DNA from: Promethearchaeota archaeon CR_4
GTDB taxonomy: Archaea; Asgardarchaeota; Lokiarchaeia; Sigyniarchaeales; CR-4
DNA: 5,555 bases
NCBI GenBank assembly: GCA_001940655.1
Contig: MBAA01000189.1
Coordinates: 22,251 to 27,805 of the forward strand
Reading direction: 5' to 3'
Made by a program: the position numbers and the translations under genes. The notes beneath the pieces were generated by a model. That model was not told the DNA's origin and ran no database searches. It worked only from the letters and a program-made list of their open reading frames with translations. Shown in pieces: positions 1 to 4,821 of this stretch (positions are counted from its first letter, which is position 1; every line of letters starts with the position of its first letter).

Positions 1-252
1 TGGGGTACTCGACCCCGCTCCGGCAAGCATTGCCCCGACAAATTCGATGAAATTTCCGGAGACATTCATTGCAGTCAAGATTTCATAAGGTACAACAATG
101 GTTGTCCAACCAATAGACCAATTAGGGTCAAACATCCGCGCGCTAACTCGAGTGAATTCATACACGAATTTCCGCCGAGCAGTTACTTTTTGATCTAATT
201 TCTTCTTTAATCCGTCAATCGTATGGGAAAAATATGATTTCAACAACGACAT
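1..252 (-). CDS. 2-hydroxyacyl-CoA dehydratase-type subunit, N-terminal part (runs off left edge)
   Basis: An open frame of 84 codons runs from ATG at 252 to the window edge without a stop. A GGAGG at 265-261 lies 8 bases upstream of this ATG. An in-frame ATG at 258 is only 2 bases from the GGAGG and is less likely. The peptide begins MSLLKSYFSH, is basic and probably helical to about residue 40, then carries a segment around residues 47-80 (IGWTTIVVPYEIL, then a Gly/Ala-rich FVGAMLAGAG). This resembles the start of the second subunit of HgdA/HgdB-type dehydratases, where a W-x-x-x-x-V-P-x-E-L/I motif precedes an alanine/glycine-rich segment. No cysteine occurs in the visible part, so cluster ligands must lie further on. 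It starts 13 bases after the stop of the upstream HgdB-like gene, implying co-translation and a heterodimer. The family assignment is inferred from a short fragment; a BzdN/BcrC-like or other HgdB-superfamily subunit is possible. Confidence 0.7.
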   Translation of the reverse strand, partial: MSLLKSYFSHTIDGLKKKLDQKVTARRKFVYEFTRVSARMFDPNWSIGWTTIVVPYEILTAMNVSGNFIEFVGAMLAGAGSSTP

Positions 253-260
253 ATGCATAA

Positions 261-265
261 CCTCC
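261..265 (-). promoter_or_regulatory. Shine-Dalgarno GGAGG for the second dehydratase subunit
   Basis: On the minus strand a full GGAGG follows directly after the TGA stop (268-266) of the HgdB-like gene. It sits 8 bases before ATG 252. It is the strongest ribosome binding site in the window and decides the start over the in-frame ATG at 258. Confidence 0.8.
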
Positions 266-1363
266 TCATTGATTTAAGAGTACCTCGCGAAACGCTTCAA
301 TACGTGTTTTTAATTGACCGATGCTCCCCAGCGTGCAGTCTCCCTCAATGGAGAGCATTTTAAAACCCTCCGCGTCTAATTCTTTTTTAAACGAGGGAAG
401 GTCATACGAATAGGTATCACAAAATTTCAACGTATGATGAAGAATGCCATCCGCGTGGGCATTACGAGCTCCAGACACGATATACTTTGTCCGGTCGGGC
501 AAATTCATCATCCGGGCGCAGGGGGGTTTGAGAAGATAGGCCTTGCTTAAGGCAGAAAGCATATCTGCTTGATTGTCAACGGAAAGATCGAAGAAACGCT
601 CCCCCGCGCACAATTCTTCCCCGACAACATCAAATCCGCATTCTTCAATGAATCCCACAATTTCTGGACTGTGAATCGGACTTCCCGCAATAAATATTCT
701 GGGTCTATGATTAATCCTACTATCTGGTGGTGGGTTTAGTGTTTGCCTGCGTTTTTGCCCTAATAGTGCTTTAACATCACGCACCCAATGGTCTGGATTT
801 GTTTCGAAGAAATTTCCTGCCACATGTAACATTTCCTTACCGCTAATCAAGGAAGGGGTTGCTTTACGCAACGTATTGAGTTGATGATATGCTTCTCTTG
901 CACTATTATAAACTGAAGCGGCGTCTTTAAGCAACTGGTCAGTGATCTGAATCTGATAATGTTTTTCCAATGCTATTTTCAGTTTTTCAAGTTCTTCGTA
1001 GTAATATTCTTGATCTATCGGTGTCTGCCCTGCAGGAAGGTCCAGGAGAAACGAAAATTCTGTAGGGACATACCGTTTCCACACGTCACGCAACCTACGC
1101 ATAGCATCACATGAGTTGACAAACACTACGCCCCTTAGATCCCCAATTTGGTGGGTGACCGCTGCATCGATGGCACTTCGGACATATTGACACAAGTTGG
1201 GGTGCATATAGGTATCACCAGTCTTTATGGCATCAGAGTGGCCCGTGATGCGAATTGGCAATGCACCTGCAGCATACAACAATTCTAGAGGGGTATAACT
1301 ACAGAACCATCCGATTCTGCGACTTTGACGAGTTTCATATGTTGAAGTTGGCATTTTATCCAT
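266..1363 (-). CDS. 2-hydroxyacyl-CoA dehydratase family subunit (HgdB/D-component type)
   Basis: A 365-residue cytoplasmic iron-sulfur subunit, close to the usual 350-430 residues of this family. Family landmarks seen are: GWFCSYTPLELLYAAGALPIR (residues 18-38), NLCQYVRS (56-63), NSCDAMRRL (83-91), PPCARMMN (280-287), HTLKFCDTY (310-318) and the closing LGSIGQLKTRIEAF (345-358). Eight cysteines are present (21, 58, 85, 242, 252, 282, 315, 343). By analogy with characterised family members, Cys58, Cys85 and Cys315 are the best candidates for cluster ligands. Known relatives dehydrate 2-hydroxyacyl-CoA after one-electron activation by an ASKHA ATPase, or form double-cubane cluster proteins; which applies here is not visible. 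A GGTGG at 1375-1371 lies 7 bases before ATG 1363; Met4 (1354) is an alternative start. The downstream gene is a probable partner subunit and the upstream gene is a winged-helix regulator 31 bases away. Family certain; substrate unknown. Confidence 0.9.
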   Translation of the reverse strand: MDKMPTSTYETRQSRRIGWFCSYTPLELLYAAGALPIRITGHSDAIKTGDTYMHPNLCQYVRSAIDAAVTHQIGDLRGVVFVNSCDAMRRLRDVWKRYVPTEFSFLLDLPAGQTPIDQEYYYEELEKLKIALEKHYQIQITDQLLKDAASVYNSAREAYHQLNTLRKATPSLISGKEMLHVAGNFFETNPDHWVRDVKALLGQKRRQTLNPPPDSRINHRPRIFIAGSPIHSPEIVGFIEECGFDVVGEELCAGERFFDLSVDNQADMLSALSKAYLLKPPCARMMNLPDRTKYIVSGARNAHADGILHHTLKFCDTYSYDLPSFKKELDAEGFKMLSIEGDCTLGSIGQLKTRIEAFREVLLNQ

Positions 1364-1394
1364 TCATACACCACCATTTAAACTAAAAATGGGA

Positions 1395-1730
1395 TTAGAT
1401 TGTGACGTTTCTAAGGTAAGCAACACCTGGGGGTGTCAAGTCCACCATATTTCCTTGCACGGTAACGAAAAACACACCCTGGAGAAATTGCAGGTGATAC
1501 AGGATTGATTTTTCATCGCATTTGAGGTGACTTGCTATCGCTCCTACCGAGAGGACATTGTTTTTGAGCATTGCAAGAATCTCTCGCCGAACGGGGTTCT
1601 GCATCGCGTACATCCTTCGTCGGTGTTCTTCGCCCGGATCGGGTAATCTTTTATCTCCAAGCTTTGCTCGCCATTCCTGAAGCTCCTCGTCACTCATTTC
1701 ACGGCAATCTTTCGTTTCCATATCAATCAC
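1395..1730 (-). CDS. ArsR-like winged-helix transcriptional regulator
   Basis: A small, probably DNA-binding protein of 111 residues (GTG start at 1730) or 108 residues (ATG at 1721). The N-terminal 35 residues are charged (EELQEWRAKLGDKRLPDPGE). A winged-helix domain follows from about residue 38: YAMQNPVRREILAML is helix 1, VGAIASHLKCDEKSILYHLQFL is the helix-turn-helix (62-83), and FFVTVQGNMVDLTPPG forms the wing. The N-P-x-R-R-E-I-L and Y-H-L-x-x-L patterns are typical of ArsR-type and archaeal HTH_20-type regulators. Cys9 and Cys71 are the only cysteines, and the classic ArsR CxC metal site is absent. It lies between the last DUF6125-like paralogue (15 bases upstream) and the dehydratase gene (31 bases downstream), so it is probably an in-operon regulator of this locus. 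The effector is unknown. Confidence 0.85.
   Translation of the reverse strand: MIDMETKDCREMSDEELQEWRAKLGDKRLPDPGEEHRRRMYAMQNPVRREILAMLKNNVLSVGAIASHLKCDEKSILYHLQFLQGVFFVTVQGNMVDLTPPGVAYLRNVTI
1726..1730 (-). promoter_or_regulatory. GTGAT Shine-Dalgarno favouring ATG 1721
   Basis: The GTG that opens the longest frame is itself part of GTGAT, which matches the archaeal anti-Shine-Dalgarno (AGGAGGTGAT). It is 4 bases before the in-frame ATG at 1721. The regulator may therefore start at 1721 and be 108 residues long, with the GTG acting as part of the ribosome binding site. Confidence 0.5.
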
Positions 1731-1745
1731 TATTATGTGAAAGCC

Positions 1746-2264
1746 TTACCATTTTTCAACTTTGAGAACAATTTCGCACTTTTTATCGCCTTTCATCAAA
1801 CACGTTTCACATTCATGAGAAATTTCTAATTTTAAAGCGTCACAGAACCCGGACCGTAACGCAAAGCACCCGCATTCATACGAACCTGTCGCACGTTTCT
1901 TCTTAATATTGTTGTAGATCGCGCAATTATTAATTTCAAAGAGAATTGAACCGTCAGGTTGGCATATTACGAGATTTTTATCCATCGCTTCGGGATAGTT
2001 TAAAGAAATGGTTGTTACGAGTATGTCTCGTAATTCATTGGCATCATTTATCCCCGAAATGCCCGCATTCTTCATGAACCGGAGCATCATTATTTTTCCG
2101 ATTTCCCGGGTTACTTTTTGATTAAGATAGTTGCCCAGGTTCCACCCGTATTTTGAGACAACTGCCATTTGCCATTTCGCATCGTGGGATAACCAATTTC
2201 GTCTTAACATCTCAATCCGAGTTTCTTCACTAATTTTAGATGCTATATCTTGGCGAGGATCCAT
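1746..2264 (-). CDS. Cysteine-rich DUF6125/ATC-hydrolase-like protein, paralogue 4
   Basis: A 172-residue soluble protein with no signal peptide or membrane segment. An N-terminal helical part contains RNWLSHDAKWQMAV (22-35) and LNQKVTREIGKIMMLRFMKN (47-66). A C-terminal part carries the cysteine signature INNCAIYNN (111-119), YECGCFALRSGFC (129-141) and ECETCLMKGDKKCEI (152-165). The cysteines are at 101, 114, 131, 133, 141, 152, 155 and 163. The R-N-W-L-S-H-D start recalls the DUF6125 / L-2-amino-thiazoline-4-carboxylate hydrolase-like group. The C-x-x-C-L-x-x-G-D-x-x-C ending recalls V4R domains. Both links are from memory and tentative. All eight cysteines match the paralogue at 4190-3666 position for position. 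A GTGAT at 2278-2274 lies 9 bases before ATG 2264. Biochemical role unknown; metal or small-molecule binding is inferred from the cysteines. Confidence 0.8.
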   Translation of the reverse strand: MDPRQDIASKISEETRIEMLRRNWLSHDAKWQMAVVSKYGWNLGNYLNQKVTREIGKIMMLRFMKNAGISGINDANELRDILVTTISLNYPEAMDKNLVICQPDGSILFEINNCAIYNNIKKKRATGSYECGCFALRSGFCDALKLEISHECETCLMKGDKKCEIVLKVEKW

Positions 2265-2325
2265 ATTTTAACCATCACAAAAGAGAATTCCTTGTTAATC
2301 ACTCGGGTCTTGAATATATCACCCG

Positions 2326-2925
2326 TTAATCTTCCTCCTTTTGTATATCACGTACCTGCTCTGCAGTATTCCCCCACGATTTCATGTGGAGGGTGATGTC
2401 GCACCGGCCGTCCCCCGTCTTGAGACACTTACCGAGGGTTTCTTCAACGTCCACCCCGAGCGCCGCGTACCACCCAGCGCGCATCGCGAAGCACCCGCAC
2501 TCGTAGTGCTTTTCAACGTTGGCTCGTTTCACGTTGTCGTAAGTCCCGCACCGCCGGATGGTACCGAGCAATTCTGTGTCGGACAATTGCTCGAACTGAT
2601 GTTCAAAACCGGGCGGCGGGAAAAATAAGCTCATTGCGTTTTCGCAGACCTCTCTGAGCTCGTGGAGATCATTTACCCTTGTGACCCCGAGATGTTTCAT
2701 CAAGCGCTGCATCGCCACCTTTCCCACTTGCCGTGCCACCTCTTTATTCAGGCGGTTGCCAGCATCCCACCCAAATTGCTGGAAGACCGCCATTTGCCAC
2801 CGGGCATCGTGAGATAACCAATTACTCCGGAGTACGTCCGTTTGTTGCTCCGTAGTGAGGGGAATTTCTGCCAGCGGTTTTTGACCAACCGCGTTTCCAT
2901 TATTTTCTCGGATTTGTACTTTCAT
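2326..2925 (-). CDS. Cysteine-rich DUF6125/ATC-hydrolase-like protein, divergent GC-rich paralogue 3
   Basis: At 199 residues this is the longest member. It has 11 more residues before the SNWLSHDARWQMAV motif (34-47) and a charged C-terminal tail after KSW (about 183-199). It retains the core signature: RRCGTYDN (124-131), YECGCFAMRAG (142-151) and GKCLKTGDGRCDI (165-177). The extra cysteines of its neighbours are lost: the FC after the CxC motif is WY here, and EC before CL is absent. Its cysteines are 94, 126, 143, 145, 167 and 175. Base composition differs sharply from the other copies: 2401-2460 holds 38 G+C in 60 bases, against 18 in 60 at 3721-3780 of the paralogue. It has its own promoter-like region upstream. 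It may be an older or separately acquired member with a different partner or ligand. Function unknown. Confidence 0.8.
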   Translation of the reverse strand: MKVQIRENNGNAVGQKPLAEIPLTTEQQTDVLRSNWLSHDARWQMAVFQQFGWDAGNRLNKEVARQVGKVAMQRLMKHLGVTRVNDLHELREVCENAMSLFFPPPGFEHQFEQLSDTELLGTIRRCGTYDNVKRANVEKHYECGCFAMRAGWYAALGVDVEETLGKCLKTGDGRCDITLHMKSWGNTAEQVRDIQKEED

Positions 2926-2990
2926 TTCAACTCATTTCCATTTGTTGTGAAGTCCATTTCTATCGCATCGGGCTGAGGATAAGGCGGGGA

Positions 2991-3011
2991 TTTTATTTAA
3001 ATCCTTTTTCG
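2991..3011 (-). promoter_or_regulatory. Archaeal promoter (BRE + TATA box) for the 2925-2326 gene
   Basis: Read on the minus strand, CGAAAAAGG (3011-3003) is followed by ATTTAAATAAAA (3002-2991). This is a good match to an archaeal BRE plus TATA box. A start about 25 bases downstream would fall near 2970, giving a leader of roughly 45 bases before ATG 2925. This suggests that the downstream genes (2925 to 1) form a transcription unit able to be expressed apart from 4707-3085. Confidence 0.55.
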
Positions 3012-3014
3012 CAC

Positions 3015-3038
3015 TACAACAACTAAATTTAGGTTGTA
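3015..3038. promoter_or_regulatory. Imperfect 24-base dyad next to the promoter, candidate operator
   Basis: TACAAC (3015-3020), two bases AA, the perfect 10-base palindrome CTAAATTTAG (3023-3032) and GTTGTA (3033-3038) together form a dyad broken only by the AA insert. It ends 3 bases from the BRE at 3011. That is where an archaeal activator or repressor would contact the promoter. One of the two winged-helix proteins here is a natural candidate ligand, but this is inference. Confidence 0.45.
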
Positions 3039-3084
3039 CTGTTCCGTCCTCCCGATGAGCAACGCATTGCTTGTATGCATCAAC

Positions 3085-3641
3085 TTACGTTGCATCATTT
3101 TGCCGCGTCTCGGTTGAATTTTGCCATTCTTTCACCGTGAGGAGGATTTCACATCTAGCATCGCCTTTCATCAAACATTTTTTGCGTACTTGGGAAGTCT
3201 CTAATTCTAGGGCGTCAGAAAAACCGGATTTTAATGCAAAGCTCCTACATTCATATTTGTCCGTTGCATTTGCTTTCGAAATATTATCGTGAATTAAGCA
3301 CGGATTAACTTCATAGAGAATTGAAGCCTCAGACGGGCATTCCACTTGATGTTGACACGAGGCATCGGACCAATTAGAAGATACTATTGCTAACAGTACA
3401 TCTCTCAATTCTTTGATATTCTCAACTCGCGAGATGCCCGTGTTCTTCATGAACCGGAGCATCATTGTTTTTCCCATGTCTCTCGTCACTTTTTGATTAA
3501 ACTGATTCCCTGCATCCCATCCAAAGGACTAAACAACTGCTATTTGTCATCTTGCATCATATGACAACCAATTTTTATTAACATTTCAATTCGCGTTTCT
3601 CCGCTAATTTTAGAGACCAGATCTTGGGAGGTTTCCACCAT
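3085..3641 (-). pseudogene. Broken DUF6125-like paralogue 2
   Basis: An ATG at 3641 opens a frame equivalent to the start of its neighbours (KISGETRIEML), but it is disabled three times in quick succession. A one-base deletion near 3571-3580 shifts the frame just before the NWLSHD motif. In the original frame, the Trp codon of ARWQ is TGA (3549-3547) and the Asp codon of VVDSFGW is TAG (3531-3529). After that the frame is open from 3528 to the TAA at 3085, so a 134-residue fragment could still be made from GTG 3489 or ATG 3477. Coding positions have also drifted: YECGCF reads YECRSF and QECKKC reads QVRKKC, losing conserved cysteines. Internal initiation making a C-terminal peptide cannot be excluded. 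It sits 24 bases downstream of the intact copy and is clearly a tandem duplicate. Confidence 0.88.
3415..3500. repeat. 86-base perfect repeat, copy in the pseudogene
   Basis: This stretch is identical, base for base, to 3966-4051 in the intact neighbour (offset 551). The flanking sequence is clearly diverged: about a dozen mismatches in the 54 bases on the 3361-3414 side, and many again after 3501. It codes for the segment around TRDMGKTMMLRFMKN and the following GISRVEN. Confidence 0.85.
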
Positions 3642-3665
3642 AATTACCACAATTTTTTCTTCTTC

Positions 3666-4190
3666 TCATTTTTGCCACTTTTTCACATTAAGAACAATTT
3701 CACATTTATCATCGCCTTTCATCAAACACTTTTTACATTCTTGTGAAATCTCTAATTTTAGGGCATCACAAAAACCAGAACGTAATGCAAAGCACCCACA
3801 TTCATATTTATCCGTTGCATTTGCTTTCGAAATATTATTGTAAATTAGGCACTTATTAATTTCAAAACGAATTGAACTCTCAGACTGGCATTCAACTCGA
3901 TTTTTATCCATAGCTTCGGACCAGTTTGAAGATACTGTTGTTACTATAATGTCTCTCAATTCTTGGATATTCTCAACTCGCGAGATGCCCGTGTTCTTCA
4001 TGAACCGGAGCATCATTGTTTTTCCCATGTCTCTCGTCACTTTTTGATTAAGCTGGTTTCCTGCATCCCATCCAAATGAATCAACGACTGCTATTTGCCA
4101 ACGTGCATCGTGGGACAACCAATTCCTTTCCAACATTTCAATTCGCTTGTCTCCACCAATTTTGGAGACCAGAACTTCAGGATCGTTCAT
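3666..4190 (-). CDS. Cysteine-rich DUF6125/ATC-hydrolase-like protein, paralogue 1
   Basis: An intact 174-residue soluble protein and the best-preserved reference for the array. It has RNWLSHDARWQIAV (22-35), a helical LNQKVTRDMGKTMMLRFMKN block (47-66), INKCLIYNN (111-119), YECGCFALRSGFC (129-141) and ECKKCLMKGDDKCEI (152-165). The cysteines are 101, 114, 131, 133, 141, 152, 155 and 163, identical in position to the 2264-1746 copy. The spacing suggests one or two metal or disulfide sites in the C-terminal half. The N-terminal Trp-Leu-Ser-His-Asp block would be the other conserved surface, possibly ligand binding. ATG 4190 follows the DUF3795 stop (4197-4195) by 4 bases, so the two are probably translationally coupled. 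Function is not known; the DUF6125/V4R-like comparison is tentative. Confidence 0.82.
   Translation of the reverse strand: MNDPEVLVSKIGGDKRIEMLERNWLSHDARWQIAVVDSFGWDAGNQLNQKVTRDMGKTMMLRFMKNTGISRVENIQELRDIIVTTVSSNWSEAMDKNRVECQSESSIRFEINKCLIYNNISKANATDKYECGCFALRSGFCDALKLEISQECKKCLMKGDDKCEIVLNVKKWQK
3966..4051. repeat. 86-base perfect repeat, copy in the intact paralogue
   Basis: Partner of 3415-3500; identical over all 86 bases when read by eye. It lies inside the CDS at 4190-3666. Confidence 0.85.
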
Positions 4191-4194
4191 AGAA

Positions 4195-4707
4195 TCAATC
4201 TACCTTCCCTGGAGTTACTGGGGAATGACAGGCTTTACACCACGTTGCACCGCGGAATAAAGACCTGCCGCAATTTTTACATGAAAACCGTTCTATTTGC
4301 GATCTCGCAAATGCCCGGTTTCCGGTCTCTGTACCCAATTCCATGCAGAGCGATCTCCACAAAGGTATCGCTTCGGACATGAACTGACGCGCTACGGGGA
4401 GGGGAAAGTTGGAGATTTTCTCACACGGGAATTTTTTGCATTGAGCACACGACTGCAATTCTTTCCCTTTTACACAGTTACGGATCACGCAGGCACCACA
4501 TATAGGAAACTGGCAATCAGCTGGTTCGGGTTGCATGCAACCCCGACAAGCGGTTTCCACGACCTTCGTACCATAAAACTTAGACAGTTTCTGTCGTAGT
4601 TCTTCGTTGCCATCCCTAGTGGCAATATAAATGCCACAGACGCCACAATAAAGACCGCAAGGAGCGAGTAAACTTTCATTTTCTATTTCGGGGAGAGGTA
4701 GGGTCAT
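4195..4707 (-). CDS. DUF3795 family protein with C-terminal zinc ribbon
   Basis: A 170-residue protein with 17 cysteines. The N-terminal LLAPCGLYCGVCGIYIA (13-29) is the hallmark of DUF3795. It is followed by ACRGCMQPEPADCQFPICGACVIRNC (53-78) and SCAQCKKFPC (86-95), the other cysteine clusters of that family, which probably bind metal. After a cysteine-poor helical stretch (96-140), a second module SCKNCG-x10-WCKAC (142-160) forms a four-cysteine zinc-ribbon. Most DUF3795 proteins I know of end before this, so the ribbon is a notable addition. It is the first gene of the minus-strand block, and a weak GGA lies a few bases before ATG 4707. It overlaps nothing and is 4 bases from the next gene. 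DUF3795 has no established reaction; the protein could be a metal-binding or protein-interaction partner for the paralogues downstream. Confidence 0.87.
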   Translation of the reverse strand: MTLPLPEIENESLLAPCGLYCGVCGIYIATRDGNEELRQKLSKFYGTKVVETACRGCMQPEPADCQFPICGACVIRNCVKGKELQSCAQCKKFPCEKISNFPLPVARQFMSEAIPLWRSLCMELGTETGNRAFARSQIERFSCKNCGRSLFRGATWCKACHSPVTPGKVD

Positions 4708-4754
4708 ATTATTCCGCTTTTACCTATTAATTTTCAGAGAAGAGAAATCAGAGA

Positions 4755-4764
4755 AGTATATAAA
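4755..4764. promoter_or_regulatory. TATA box in the divergent intergenic region
   Basis: TATATAAA (4757-4764) is preceded by purine-rich GAGAAG. On the plus strand it would start transcription near 4785, about 37 bases before ATG 4822. The core is nearly self-complementary, so it might also direct minus-strand initiation near 4735, about 28 bases before ATG 4707. An 8-base palindrome ACTATAGT at 4777-4784 overlaps the expected plus-strand start and could be an operator. Confidence 0.5.
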
Positions 4765-4812
4765 GTTGTAGCGATTACTATAGTTTTATTCCTCAATCCA
4801 TAATTCTATAGC

Positions 4813-4816
4813 GTGA
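4813..4816 (+). promoter_or_regulatory. GTGA Shine-Dalgarno of the plus-strand regulator
   Basis: GTGA is 5 bases before ATG 4822 and matches part of the archaeal anti-Shine-Dalgarno complement. It supports this ATG as the start. Confidence 0.45.
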
Positions 4817-4821
4817 AAAAA

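Noticed and set aside
2304..2325. CGGGT...ACCCG inverted repeat between two paralogue genes as a terminator or attenuator
   Set aside because: The stem is only 5 base pairs with a 12-base loop and has no T-tract, so it could easily occur by chance.
2341..2628. Plus-strand open frame opposite the GC-rich paralogue
   Set aside because: It lies entirely antisense to a gene with clear homologues in the window. It has no supporting ribosome site or recognisable domain, and the other plus-strand frames at 1571-1765, 3071-3292, 4095-4382 and 4297-4599 are the same kind of shadow.
3529..3531. In-frame TAG as a possible pyrrolysine codon, given a methanogen-like host
   Set aside because: A TGA and a frameshift lie just upstream in the same copy, and the intact paralogues have Asp here. 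Decay explains it better.
3085..4190. Spaced near-identical blocks as a CRISPR-like or non-coding repeat array
   Set aside because: The repeats are full-length coding paralogues of about 520-550 bases, not short repeats with unique spacers.
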